Notes under the pieces: model-generated
Seen by the model: only the letters and a program-made list of their open reading frames with translations
Told to the model about the DNA's origin: nothing
Databases searched by the model: none
NCBI RefSeq assembly: GCF_051513965.1
Contig: NZ_CP195847.1
Location: 930,001 to 994,000 of the forward strand
Direction of reading: 5' to 3'
Source: Paramicrobacterium sp051513965
Lineage (GTDB): Bacteria > Actinomycetota > Actinomycetes > Actinomycetales > Microbacteriaceae
Length of the DNA: 64,000 nucleotides
In this document: positions 50,151-59,465 of the stretch, piece by piece
Layout of the letters: every line of letters starts with the position of its first letter
How positions within the stretch are numbered: position 1 is the first letter of the stretch
Translations under genes and position numbers: made by a program

Positions 50151-50318
50151 ATGACCTCCGTGACTCTGTCCCAGTTCCGTAGCCAGCAGAGCGACTACAT
50201 CGCTGCAGCACAGCGCGAGCCTGTTGAGATCACTTCGCGTGGCGCGGGGCGCCGTGCGGTAGTCGTGTCGCCGGAGTTCTATGACCGCGCGGTGCAGGCC
50301 CTGGAAGACCAGGAATGA
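50151..50318 (+). CDS. Phd/YefM-type antitoxin, short
   Basis: 55 aa. VTLSQFRSQQSDYIAAAQREPVEITSRG(...)RRAVVVSPEFYDRAV follows the Phd/YefM N-terminal DNA-binding fold. It is shorter than most (75-90 aa), lacking much of the toxin-wrapping tail. The operator ahead supports a working promoter. A truncated RelE-like toxin follows after 88 nt. Confidence 0.8.
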   Translation: MTSVTLSQFRSQQSDYIAAAQREPVEITSRGAGRRAVVVSPEFYDRAVQALEDQE

Positions 50319-50406
50319 CATCCGTGCTGCTGTTGAGGCGCGGAGTGAGGTAGGGTGCGTCTCTCACGAAGTGCTCATGCGCGAGCTCGGTCGCTGACCC
50401 TATTCG

Positions 50407-50586
50407 ATGTCGTACGCGATCAGTTATGTCCCGTCAGCAGCGAAGGCGATCCGGAAGCTCGATAGGTCGACGGCACGCCGCTTGCTCGATGCGATCGAGT
50501 CGCTCGCAAGCGACCCGCGCCCTTCCGGGTGTATCCAGCTCTCAACAGTGAGGCGACCGAGCTGGAAAGGGCCGCGGTCTTCATAA
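50407..50586 (+). pseudogene. Truncated RelE/ParE-type toxin
   Basis: 59 aa. The N-terminal half is RelE-like: MSYAISYVPSAAKAIRKLD, then RRLLDAIESLASDPRPSG. Just where family members continue into the catalytic beta sheet, the frame passes into unrelated sequence (CIQLSTVRRPSWKG) and stops. RelE toxins have ~85-90 residues, so the active site is gone. The partner antitoxin is thus an orphan. Confidence 0.8.
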
Positions 50587-50606
50587 CACGTAGTGGAAGG
50601 TGCCCT

Positions 50607-51416
50607 ATGGCTCGAAAGCGCAAGACTCTTCCCAAGGAATTTGACGCGATGCTCGTCTCTGCATCGCTCGCTGAACTTATTGCGGTATTCGATCACTGTG
50701 AGATCGACGCACGCGGTGGGTACAACAAATCGACCGCCCTCGGTTTTCGCGACTGTCCAGATGAACTGATCGTGTGGTTGGTTGAACAAGGACTCGACGT
50801 CGACGCTCGTGACGTTCGTGGCTGCACGGCATTGGCTGAGCGCGCGCAGAGCTCGATGCAGAAGCATGTCGACCAGATCGATCTGCTCTTGTCGCTCGGG
50901 GCAGATATCGAAGCTCCCGACAAGTCAGGTCGTACGGCCTTCGTCAACGCCGTCATCGACCTCAAGGTCAGCGCTGCCACGTTGCTGGCTGAGCGCGGTG
51001 CAACGGTCTCGGACGACCGCTGGAATCCGCAGTCCCTGTTAGAGGCGGCGCTTGCGCGGGTCGAGAACAGGCGCATCACTGACGCTGTCGGCATCGTCCG
51101 TCTGCTCATTCCGTTGGGCTCACCAATATCGAACAAGATGCGTGCCAGAGTTGAGCAGATCGGTCAGGAGTTCGAACGAGCTCGCTCGGTCTTCGCGGTG
51201 GATCAGCTTGACGTCACGCAGGCTGCGTTAGACGAGCTGTACACGATCTTCGATGTGGCTCCCGTTGGGAGGCGTGTGATGCACGACGGTTCGTCCGACA
51301 TCCTGATCAATAGCGGCACATGGCACGAGCGGCACGAAGCGCGCCGTCGCACGCCATGTTCGCACGGGACGAGGTGCGCAGACCGACCTGGATCGTCTGT
51401 CGGAGCTCGCGGTTGA
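50607..51416 (+). CDS. Ankyrin-repeat protein with aberrant C-terminus
   Basis: 269 aa. Ankyrin-like units are visible: VWLVEQGLDVDARDVRGCTALAERA, DLLLSLGADIEAPDKSGRTAFVNA, ATLLAERGATVSD. After GTWHERHEA the sequence turns Arg/Cys-rich (RRRTPCSHGTRC), where related proteins continue with a conserved globular end, so the 3' end is probably frameshifted or fused to foreign DNA. GTGGAAGG precedes the ATG. The partner or target of the ankyrin part is unknown. Confidence 0.7.
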   Translation: MARKRKTLPKEFDAMLVSASLAELIAVFDHCEIDARGGYNKSTALGFRDCPDELIVWLVEQGLDVDARDVRGCTALAERAQSSMQKHVDQIDLLLSLGADIEAPDKSGRTAFVNAVIDLKVSAATLLAERGATVSDDRWNPQSLLEAALARVENRRITDAVGIVRLLIPLGSPISNKMRARVEQIGQEFERARSVFAVDQLDVTQAALDELYTIFDVAPVGRRVMHDGSSDILINSGTWHERHEARRRTPCSHGTRCADRPGSSVGARG

Positions 51417-51474
51417 GTGGGTCGCCCAGAACCCTAAGCCCCGCCCACTCGGCGATGTGCCTTATAAGCACTGA
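51379..51474 (+). pseudogene. C-terminal remnant of an unidentified gene
   Basis: In another frame overlapping the ankyrin gene's 3' end, 31 codons read QTDLDRLSELAVEWVAQNPK and PRPLGDVPYKH-stop. This looks like the end of a real protein with no start, and it marks the join behind the ankyrin gene. Family not recognised. Confidence 0.4.
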
Positions 51475-51620
51475 CATCTTTGGTCGCGTGCGATGAGCGA
51501 TCAGGAATTGAGCACGGGGGTAGCCGAGTAGGAGGCGCCTCTCTGGATGGTCACCTACGACTGGCACTGATCATTCGGCGCCGGAGAGGTCATGCGAGCG
51601 TCGACTATGTCGCAGACGAT

Positions 51621-52247
51621 TCAGTGTAGGGCGACGTGAGTCCCGTAGAAGGCGGTGACCGGCGCGTGGCGTGAACTCGACCGCTTGCCGGCGGCGCACC
51701 ATGAAGCCTGCGCATCGAGCGCTTGGACAGCGGCATCCACGGGCACCCACGAGCTATGTCTGAGAGGTGTTTGGGCTGAGCGATAGCCACCAACAGCAGA
51801 AGCGGATGCGATAGTGCAACGAAGGGCATGCCATTGCGCCGCAGTCGGTGTGGCGAAGAACGTGTCTGCGAGGGCCATTCGGGCTAGGACCCGGCCATCA
51901 GCATCCATAAAGTCGGCCCAGCTTCCGGGACGGCCGTATGCTTTGAATCGGACTACGGCGACGGCGTAGAACGGTATAGTGCGGAAACGCGTTCGCAAGC
52001 GGCCGCGTTCGAGGTCGATGCTCAATTGTGGGAGCAAGACAGCGCGCGTAACGAGGAAGATCACGCCGACGGAGGCTCCAATGAGGAGGCCGACGGCGGC
52101 ACCTTTTCCGGACCCAGTTGCCCAACCCTGCGCAACTCCGAAGAGCGTCAGAAGAAGAGTCACACCTATGACGAACCAGAACGCTGATCCAAAGCCCCGA
52201 TTGCACTGCACGCGCAATGGGGTCGGATATCCGACGGACGTCGTCAC
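51621..52247 (-). CDS. Small membrane protein with two TM helices
   Basis: 208 aa from GTG 52247, supported by GAGGAGG 9 nt upstream. Two helices near the N-terminus (residues ~20-70), then a region IDLERGRLRTRFRTIPFYAVAVVRF resembling the PH-like domain of YdbS/DUF-type membrane proteins, and a cytoplasmic tail. Function unknown. The frame extends further upstream but without a ribosome site. Confidence 0.65.
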   Translation of the reverse strand: MTTSVGYPTPLRVQCNRGFGSAFWFVIGVTLLLTLFGVAQGWATGSGKGAAVGLLIGASVGVIFLVTRAVLLPQLSIDLERGRLRTRFRTIPFYAVAVVRFKAYGRPGSWADFMDADGRVLARMALADTFFATPTAAQWHALRCTIASASAVGGYRSAQTPLRHSSWVPVDAAVQALDAQASWCAAGKRSSSRHAPVTAFYGTHVALH

Positions 52248-52432
52248 TCGTGAGATCCTCCTCGTGACGCTACAGTTTCGCAATCGATCTTGAGCCGATG
52301 GTTCGATTAGATCGTGGCGATCCGGAGACCGCAATGGGGAGAAGTCTCCTCACTAGAAGCTACGGCTGGCGCTGGGGTGTCGATACGATCGAGATCAGCG
52401 AATGTTAGGTCACGCGGGGAGCCACTCTGAAG

Positions 52433-53599
52433 ATGTCGTCCAGCTACGCGACGGATACCGACTATCTGATCGGCATCGTTGTTCTCGGACTGCTCGTCGT
52501 CGGCATTGCGCTTCTCGTCGTTCTCATCACACGCCCGTTCGCACGGCATCTTCCGAAATCGCTTGTTGCCCAGTACGTCCCACCTCGAGGCAGCATCACG
52601 CATCATGGTCTGGCTCTACGTGCCGATCGACGCGTTTTGGCGGCGACGATCATCCAGCTCGCAGTCCAGAAGAAGATTCGTGTTCTTGCTCCGCGCGGCA
52701 AGCGTGGTCCTGTCGCGATCGAGGCGCTCCTCGGTACGGGGCTGACCGCACAAGAACGGCTCTTTCTTCGTTCGTTTCGGCCCAAGCTCTACACGAAGCG
52801 AATGCGGCGTACGTACGTCCGGGCACTCGCGGATATCGGCATCCACGTAAGCGCTCCAGAAGAAGCCCCCGATATCTACTTCCTCAAGGGGAAGGGCGCT
52901 TTTCGCAGTCACCAGCGGCGCGCGCTCGCCGCGTACTTCGACTCCGTGCGGAGGCAGATGAAGCGGCAAGGGCTCACGAAGAAGTTCTCTGTGAGCATCC
53001 ACCTGTATGTGCTCTCTCTGATGTTTCTCGCGCTCACGGCATTTGGGCTCATCTTCATATTCGGCGCCGCGTTGAACGGGGACTGGGTCGGCATCATCGT
53101 CACGGTATTGACCGTTGCGGGCGTGCTCGGAGTTCTCACGATCGCGCCGCCGCCGATTCTTCTCTTCACCGAGCAGGGCACGGAGCTGCGTCGCTACCTC
53201 TCGGGGCTGCGTGATTACGTGCGTCTGGCTGAGCAGGATCGTCTTCGCGTTCTGCAATCTCCGCAGGGCGCGCTTCGGACACCGGCCGGCGCGCTGACTC
53301 CCGGCGGTCAAGCACTCGGACTCAGGCCACGGCCGACCGCGAACGACGCAGTTGCGCAAGCAGGACTCGATCGGTACGTGCTCATCGAGCGCCTTCTGCC
53401 ATACGCGGTGCTCTTCCGATGTGAGCGCCAGTGGGAGAGGGAGTTCGAATATCTCGGTGGGGCCGATGTCACCGCCCAGAATCTCCGTGCGCTCGGTGCC
53501 ACCATGCAAGCAACCATGGCTGTTCTGCAGGCTTTCGTCGTCGTAGTCCAGATTCTCAGATTCTTCGGTGCGATCCTGTCCTTGTTCGGTCGCAGTTAG
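52433..53599 (+). CDS. DUF2207-like membrane protein
   Basis: 388 aa. One N-terminal helix (residues ~10-33), a cytoplasmic domain with LAATIIQLAVQKKIRVL (a winged-helix-like segment typical of the DUF2207 C-terminal half), two central helices (~195-245), an amphipathic RYLSGLRDYVRLAEQDRL segment and a hydrophobic C-terminus. The extracellular N-terminal domain of full DUF2207 proteins is absent. Role unknown. Confidence 0.7.
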   Translation: MSSSYATDTDYLIGIVVLGLLVVGIALLVVLITRPFARHLPKSLVAQYVPPRGSITHHGLALRADRRVLAATIIQLAVQKKIRVLAPRGKRGPVAIEALLGTGLTAQERLFLRSFRPKLYTKRMRRTYVRALADIGIHVSAPEEAPDIYFLKGKGAFRSHQRRALAAYFDSVRRQMKRQGLTKKFSVSIHLYVLSLMFLALTAFGLIFIFGAALNGDWVGIIVTVLTVAGVLGVLTIAPPPILLFTEQGTELRRYLSGLRDYVRLAEQDRLRVLQSPQGALRTPAGALTPGGQALGLRPRPTANDAVAQAGLDRYVLIERLLPYAVLFRCERQWEREFEYLGGADVTAQNLRALGATMQATMAVLQAFVVVVQILRFFGAILSLFGRS

Positions 53600-53786
53600 A
53601 ACAGCGGCATCCACGCCACCACGGCGCTGAACGTCGTCGATGAACGGGGTGAACACACTTCGCGCCGCACAGACACGCATCGTAGACCTGGCGCGGGCAC
53701 GCTTTACCTCCTACCATGGCTCGGCAACGGCGTAATTCACCATGCGCTCGGCGTAAGTAGGGGCCTTGCGCGGAAAGAGGACGCAG

Positions 53787-54551
53787 ATGTCAGCGCTGAA
53801 CACTCCACCCGCTGGGGCGTCAGAGACCGCGCCCAGCTCTCAGCCTCGTCGACGAATGTTCGCGTGGAATCCACGAGGCGACACCCTCATCGCCGCGGGC
53901 ACGCTGCTCGCATTCTGGGGCTGCTATTGGGCGGGAAACGCCGTTAACGAGTGGTTCCTTCTCGGCGGCATCGTCATCGTCGCAACTCTGATCCCGGTCG
54001 TGACTGTCGTTCTGTGGCGACGCGAAGGGCTCGCGGGGCTCGGCATTCGCCGCCGACTCCTCATCGTCTCGCTCATCGTGTCGGCGTTGCTGGGTGCCGG
54101 GTCAGCATATCAGCTGGTGACGGTCGCCGCGGCGTCCAACGTGCCTGTCATGCCGCATCTCCTCGCTAACCTGGTGGTCTTCTGGGAGCCGTTCTTTGTC
54201 TTCGGGTGGCTGTTTCTGCGTTGGGAACGCGCTTTCGGCTGGTTGCCGGCGATCGTGCTGACGGGAGTCGGGTTCGCTCTGCAGCACGTCGGTTCGGTGC
54301 CCTTCGTACTGGCGCTCAGCTTCGGGCTGTTCGCGATCGCATTCGGAATCGTCTTCGTGTTCGTCCGAAACCTCGCCATTCTGTGGCCGCTCTTCTATCC
54401 CGTTGCGAGCGGCATCGGGACGCTTCAGTCAGGCTTCGTGATGGGATGGCCCGCAGTGATCTCGGGGACCGTTCTGCTCATCGTTCAGGTGATCGTGATC
54501 GGAGGTGTCGTCTGGCTGGCGCGCCGGCGGACGACAGAGCGGCGAGTCTGA
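53787..54551 (+). CDS. CPBP-like intramembrane protein, probably inactive
   Basis: 254 aa from ATG 53787 (GAAAGAGG upstream). About eight membrane helices. Layout resembles CPBP/Abi proteases: first motif position FWEPFFVFGWLFLRW, second TGVGFALQHVG. The usual EExxxR motif reads EPFFVFGWLFLR, so one catalytic Glu is replaced by Pro; the His of the second motif remains. Catalysis is doubtful; a scaffold or transporter-like role is possible. Confidence 0.6.
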   Translation: MSALNTPPAGASETAPSSQPRRRMFAWNPRGDTLIAAGTLLAFWGCYWAGNAVNEWFLLGGIVIVATLIPVVTVVLWRREGLAGLGIRRRLLIVSLIVSALLGAGSAYQLVTVAAASNVPVMPHLLANLVVFWEPFFVFGWLFLRWERAFGWLPAIVLTGVGFALQHVGSVPFVLALSFGLFAIAFGIVFVFVRNLAILWPLFYPVASGIGTLQSGFVMGWPAVISGTVLLIVQVIVIGGVVWLARRRTTERRV

Positions 54552-54558
54552 GCGTCGC

Positions 54559-55221
54559 TCAGACGGGTGTCATCCCGTGAGCATCCTGAGCTTGCTCGCC
54601 CGAATCATCGATGTCTTTGATCTGGCCATTGCGCGGCAGACCGTGGTCGAACGTGATCGGCACCGCGCGAGCAATGTCGACATCGAGCCGATCGATCGCC
54701 TGCAGGTGCAGATGCGGTTCCGTGCTGTTGCCCGAGTTGCCACAGCGTCCGATGATGTCGCCTGAGCGAACTCGCTGCCCCTCCGCCACGGGGATACTCC
54801 CGAGCTGAAGGTGACACAGTGCGAGGACAGGGCCAGCATCCGACTCGATCATCACATGGTTTCCGGCGAGCCCGAGCCAGCCTTTTCGTGCTCTGTGACT
54901 CTGCGTGAGCGCGTAGCCAAGAGAAGGGATGCCGCGATAAGCAGCGTGATCCGGGATCGAATCGTACACTGCAACGACAGTTCCGTCGATCGGTGCGAGA
55001 ACGTCGCGACCGAAGCCGATGAACGTCCGTGGATGCTCTCTGGCGACGAGCGAGCGAATCGTGATGCGCGCAGATCGACCATCATTGTCTACGGGAACGA
55101 AATCGATCGCGTATGACGTGCCGAACAGCGTCGTGCCGTGACTGGGAACGCGGGACGCGGGGCTGTTCTGCGTGAGCCAACGACCGCGAAACGGGTACGA
55201 CAGGAGGACGGCGTTTGTCAT
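54559..55221 (-). CDS. M23 family peptidase
   Basis: 220 aa. The LytM zinc motifs are present as SHGTTLFGTSYAIDF (His, Asp) and GNSGNSTEPHLHLQ (HxH), with a biotin-lipoyl-like DVLAPIDGTVVAVYD between. M23 enzymes cut peptidoglycan cross-bridges. No signal peptide is visible, so either the start is misplaced or the protein acts elsewhere. Its ATG overlaps the stop of the acyltransferase gene by 4 nt. Confidence 0.87.
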   Translation of the reverse strand: MTNAVLLSYPFRGRWLTQNSPASRVPSHGTTLFGTSYAIDFVPVDNDGRSARITIRSLVAREHPRTFIGFGRDVLAPIDGTVVAVYDSIPDHAAYRGIPSLGYALTQSHRARKGWLGLAGNHVMIESDAGPVLALCHLQLGSIPVAEGQRVRSGDIIGRCGNSGNSTEPHLHLQAIDRLDVDIARAVPITFDHGLPRNGQIKDIDDSGEQAQDAHGMTPV

Positions 55222-55796
55222 CGTGGAGCGGAGTCTTCCTCCCGGAGGCGCGGCTCGACGCGCAACGCGGGACGAAGCCCGGCCTTGTCAGAGTAGAACT
55301 CGCGTATGCGGTCCATGTCATGGGTGACGTTGCCGGTGAGCTCGAAAGTCGGCCCGAGGCCGGTCGTCATCGTCGTACGGTCGACGTAGCCGAGCGTCAC
55401 GGGCATCCCGGTCTCACGAGCGATGCGATAGAAACCGGACTTCCAATGGGTATGCGCACCGCGTGTTCCATCCGGTGTGACGACGAGGCCGAAGACGTCT
55501 CCAGCATGAACCTGCTGAACGACGTCGGCGACGACGCGGCTCGGGTCTGCGCGATCGACGGGGATGCCTCCGAGGCTGCGCATCATGGGCCCGCGCCAAC
55601 CCTTGAACAGGCTCTTCTTGCCGAGCCAGCGGACGTCGATCCCGAGTCGCCATGCGATCGCAAGCATGAGGACGAAGTCCCAGTTTGACGTGTGAGGCGC
55701 GCCGATGAGGACAGTGGGCCGATTTGGTGCGGGCTCGCTCGTGAGTTTCCAGCGGCTCAGCCTCCAGAACGCACCGGAGATGAGGCGTCGAAGCAT
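55218..55796 (-). CDS. 1-acyl-glycerol-3-phosphate acyltransferase-like (PlsC family)
   Basis: 192 aa. HxxxxD motif in GAPHTSNWDFVLML, the second block WLGKKSLFKGWRGPMM and the third LGGIPVDRADP, then VVTPDGTRG. Transfers an acyl group to a lysophospholipid-type acceptor at the membrane. Several actinobacteria have extra PlsC paralogues of this short type. Coupled to the M23 gene (4-nt overlap). Confidence 0.88.
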   Translation of the reverse strand: MLRRLISGAFWRLSRWKLTSEPAPNRPTVLIGAPHTSNWDFVLMLAIAWRLGIDVRWLGKKSLFKGWRGPMMRSLGGIPVDRADPSRVVADVVQQVHAGDVFGLVVTPDGTRGAHTHWKSGFYRIARETGMPVTLGYVDRTTMTTGLGPTFELTGNVTHDMDRIREFYSDKAGLRPALRVEPRLREEDSAPR

Positions 55797-55845
55797 GGCC
55801 TAACGTTAGGTCAGAATATATGCGCGCTTTCGTATGGAGTGCCGA

Positions 55846-56436
55846 TCATGCGCTGTATTGCGCTCGGGCGTACATCCAGTGCCCCCGATTGATGAGGTCC
55901 ATCACCTCATTCTGAGCAAGGCCCTCGACTCCGGGGACATAAACCCAGTAGTGCATCTTCTTCCACATTGGCCCGCTGACGGGACACACGCGTTCACGAA
56001 GCTGCGGTGCAAGACGGTTATTGACGTTGAACACCCCCGACGGCGTCAATGGCATAACCGCTCGCGACACATATCCGCTGTCGTGCTCCGCCGGAACTAG
56101 TTGGTGTCTGGCAGGTTCGAAGTCGTGCCAGGGGATGGGACCCACGCCGCGCAGCATCACGCCTTCAGCGCCGATCCACACGTCAAGGCGCTCGAGCTCG
56201 CCCCGCGCGCGATGCCGTCGAGACATGTAAGTGACGAGGGTAAAGGCACCTGCAAGCATCACCAGCGCGGAAATGACGCCGATGATGCCGGCAGGAAACA
56301 CTTGCGCGCCGGAAGTGATCGCCACGACCAGGAATATCGGGGTAGCGACGGCCAAAGCGACGATGAGCACTCGAAGGACGATGAAGAGGACGGCCATAAC
56401 TCGAGACCACGAAGCCGGGGCACCGGGCAGTGTCAC
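55846..56436 (-). CDS. Small membrane protein with PH-like outer or cytoplasmic domain
   Basis: 196 aa. Two N-terminal helices (residues ~13-72), then LDVWIGAEGVMLRGVGPIPWHDFE, which resembles the beta strands of bacterial PH-like domains, as in the gene at 51621. GTG 56436 follows ACGAGG; ATG 56397 is an alternative start. No known function. Confidence 0.62.
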   Translation of the reverse strand: MTLPGAPASWSRVMAVLFIVLRVLIVALAVATPIFLVVAITSGAQVFPAGIIGVISALVMLAGAFTLVTYMSRRHRARGELERLDVWIGAEGVMLRGVGPIPWHDFEPARHQLVPAEHDSGYVSRAVMPLTPSGVFNVNNRLAPQLRERVCPVSGPMWKKMHYWVYVPGVEGLAQNEVMDLINRGHWMYARAQYSA

Positions 56437-56619
56437 TGAACCTCGTATCTGCAGAGTCTGCGCTGCTTAGGCGTACGGGATTGGTGATGCCACGCTGCCA
56501 CCTTACGACGCGAGATGCTTCGTCGACATGGGGAGGGATGCCCAAACACGCGACGATTCACCGCAGAGCAGCCGGACGACCTACCCTGGAATGTCGCATC
56601 GCCACGAGAAAGGCCGCTC

Positions 56620-57905
56620 ATGACCTCGTCGAGTTCCGCGGAACCGACAGTTCCCGCGCTGAAGCGGAGCCTTCGCGCTCGGCACCTGCAGATGATCGTG
56701 ATCGGCGGGGCCATCGGAACAGGGCTGTTTCTCGCTTCCGGCGGGACGATCGCACAGGCGGGGCCGGGCGGCGCCCTCGTGGCATACGTCGTCATTGGCG
56801 TCATGGTGCTCTTCGTCTGTTTCTCGCCCTCCTGACCGGACTCAACGCGCTTTCCGCTCGTGCGTTCGGGGAGGGTGAGTTTTGGTTCGCAGCGATCAAG
56901 GTCACGACAGTCATCGTGTTCCTCGGCCTCGGCATCCTCATGATCATCGGGGTCATGGGAGGCGACAGCCCTGGATTCAGAAACTGGACTGCGGGAGATG
57001 CGCCGTTCGCCGGCGGCTGGGTCTCCGTCATCGCTGTCTTCATGATCGCCGGGTTCTCGTTCCAAGGGACAGAACTCGTCGGCATTGCGGCGGGGGAGAG
57101 CGAAGACCCACGACGAAACATGCCGCGTGCCATCCGGACGATCTTCTGGCGCATCATGCTGTTCTATGTTCTGGCGATCGCCGTCATCGGATTTCTCCTT
57201 CCCAATACCGATCCGCGGCTTCTCGCCTCCGCGGACAGTGGCGACGTCACGGCATCCCCTTTCACACTCGTGTTCGAGCGTGCGGGAATCGGCATCGCCG
57301 CTGCCGTCGTGAACGCGGTCATCCTCACGGCGGTGCTCTCTGCGGGTAATTCTGGCCTCTACGCGTCGACCCGTATGCTTCACGCACTCGCTGACGAGGG
57401 CAAAGCGCCCAAGATCTTCGCTCGTCTCAACAGCCGGGGCGTGCCGATCATGGCGCTGTGCGCGACCGCCGCGATCGGTCTCTTCGCTTTCCTGACGAGC
57501 ATCATCGGCAGCGGAGCAGCGTACTCCTGGCTCTTGAACGTCTCCGGCCTCTCCGGGTTCATCGTCTGGGTCGGCATCTCGTGGTCGCACGTCAGGTTCC
57601 GCCGTGCGTGGCTGCGACAAGGAAGGTCGCTCGACGAGCTGCCGTACGTCGCCCCGTTCTTCCCGGTCGGGCCGATTCTCGCACTCGTCGTGATGCTCGT
57701 CGTGATCGGCGGCCAGAACTTCCAGGCGGTTCTCGACGGGCACGTAGTGGCTCTGCTCTCGTCGTATATCGGGCTCCCGGTCTTTCTCGCGGTCTGGGGT
57801 GTTCACCGCGCTGTCACAGGTCGGAAGAGCAGGCTCGTATCCCTCGAAACGATGGATCTCTCAGCCCTCGAGGGTGGGGCAGTTCAGAGTGCTGGGAATA
57901 AATAG
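56620..57905 (+). pseudogene. Amino acid permease (APC superfamily), internal deletion and frameshift
   Basis: From ATG 56620 the frame gives a good N-terminus (SLRARHLQMIVIGGAIGTGL, then FLASGGTIAQAGPGG) and breaks near 56811. The next frame resumes at LFLALLTGLNALSARAFGEG and is intact to 57905, with FSFQGTELVGIAAGE and GNSGLYASTRML. About 75 codons (helices 2-4 and the start of 5) plus the frame are lost compared with LysP/AroP-type permeases. It cannot make a working transporter. Confidence 0.88.
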
Positions 57906-57946
57906 CCCTACGATATGTGTTCCCGGTGATGGACTTACGGAGGTAC

Positions 57947-59446
57947 ATGACCGCGCGAGAAGCACTCAACCCAAACACGTCGGATCCTGACGCCACGCCA
58001 GACCCCGTGCGCTGGCGCGTGCTCTGGGTGCTGCTCACGGCGATCTTCATGTCGCTCATCGGCGTGAGCATCGTCAACGTCGCGCTCCCATCCATCCAGC
58101 ACGGTCTCGGCGCGACCCAGTCTGATCTGCAGTGGGTGCTCTCGGGCTATGCCCTGACGTTCGGCATCGTTCTGGTCGCTGCGGGACGCGCCGGCGACAT
58201 AATGGGGCGGGGCGGAATCTTCATCCTCGGTGTGATCGTATTCACGGCTTCCTCCGTCGCGGCCGGTTTCGCTCCGAACGCCGAGTGGCTGAACATCTCT
58301 CGCTTCGTGCAGGGCGTCGGGTCTGGGCTGCTGAATCCGCAGGGCGTCGGCATGATCCAGCAGTATTTCCGCGGCGCTGAGCGCGGCAAGGCTTTCGGCT
58401 ATTTCGGGAGCGCTGTTGGCGTCTCCGTCGCCATCGGCCCCGTACTCGGAGGGCTTCTGATCGATCTCGGCGGCCCTGAGATCGGCTGGCGGCTCACCTT
58501 TCTGGTGAACGTGCCGATCGGCATCCTCACGATCATTCTCGCCCTCATCTGGTTCCCGCGTCCGCTGATCCGACTCCGGCAGAAGGCAGTGACCGCCGAC
58601 GTCGTCGAGGTGCGTCAACGTGGGAGATCCATGGATGCCGTCGGCGCGGTCCTCCTCGGGCTCGCCGTTCTGGCACTCCTCTTCCCGTTCGTCGAAACCA
58701 CGGCTCCGGCCACGATCTGGCTGCTGATTCCCGCCGGGCTCGCCCTCGTCGTCGCGTGGGTGGCGTGGGAGAAGCGCTACGCGCGCATTGGACGCAGCCC
58801 CATGGTCGATCTGAAGATCTTCTCGACGAAGAGCTTCGCCAACGGAACGGTCATCGTCACTCTGTACTTCCTCGGTATGACGAGTGTATGGGTGCTCATC
58901 GCTCTGTACATGCAGGAGGGACTCGGCTGGTCGGCCTCGGCTGCGGGTCTCATCGGCATCCCGTCGGCCATACTGTCGGCGTTCGCGTCCACGTGGGCGG
59001 GCTACCGCGTCGCTCGACTCGGACGCAAGGTCGTGATCGGCGGACTTCTCATCGGACTTGTCGGGCTCGGGCTCAGCATCGCGGTGGTGCTTCTGCACGA
59101 CAGCGGCGTGCTGAGCGAGTGGTGGCTGCTGCTCTCCCTCTCCTTCATCGGGATCGCCCAGGGCTCGGTCATCAGCCCGAACCAGACGCTGACCCTTGCT
59201 GAGGTTCCTCTGCAATACGCGGGAAGCTCGGGGGCGATCATGCAGACCGGTCAGCGCATCGGCACCTCGATCGGCATCGCCGTGATCACCGCGCTCGTCT
59301 TCGCCACGCTGTCGCAGGCATCCTGGGCTATCGCCGTCACCGTCGGGTTCAGCGCGATCGGGCTGGTCGTGATCGCGGCACTGGTGGTCGCATTGAAGGA
59401 TGCCCGTGACAGAGCGCGCGGAAATGGCTTCGATACGGTCTCCTGA
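57947..59446 (+). CDS. DHA2-type MFS transporter (14 TM)
   Basis: 499 aa from ATG 57947 (CGGAGG 3 nt upstream; GTG 57917 behind a TACGAT box is an alternative). Motif A LVAAGRAGDIMGRGGIF, motif C GVSVAIGPVLGGLL and D1-type VNVALPSIQHGLGAT are typical of EmrB/QacA proton-coupled drug exporters. Substrate unknown; no adjacent regulator is evident. Confidence 0.9.
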   Translation: MTAREALNPNTSDPDATPDPVRWRVLWVLLTAIFMSLIGVSIVNVALPSIQHGLGATQSDLQWVLSGYALTFGIVLVAAGRAGDIMGRGGIFILGVIVFTASSVAAGFAPNAEWLNISRFVQGVGSGLLNPQGVGMIQQYFRGAERGKAFGYFGSAVGVSVAIGPVLGGLLIDLGGPEIGWRLTFLVNVPIGILTIILALIWFPRPLIRLRQKAVTADVVEVRQRGRSMDAVGAVLLGLAVLALLFPFVETTAPATIWLLIPAGLALVVAWVAWEKRYARIGRSPMVDLKIFSTKSFANGTVIVTLYFLGMTSVWVLIALYMQEGLGWSASAAGLIGIPSAILSAFASTWAGYRVARLGRKVVIGGLLIGLVGLGLSIAVVLLHDSGVLSEWWLLLSLSFIGIAQGSVISPNQTLTLAEVPLQYAGSSGAIMQTGQRIGTSIGIAVITALVFATLSQASWAIAVTVGFSAIGLVVIAALVVALKDARDRARGNGFDTVS

Positions 59447-59465
59447 GCAGCGCGAGCGGCCTCTT

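Noticed and set aside
38223..50400. Prophage
   Set aside because: No phage structural, packaging, lysis or replication genes appear.
57935..59215. 426-aa minus-strand frame opposite the MFS gene
   Set aside because: Charged, repetitive shadow of a membrane-protein gene, without a ribosome site.
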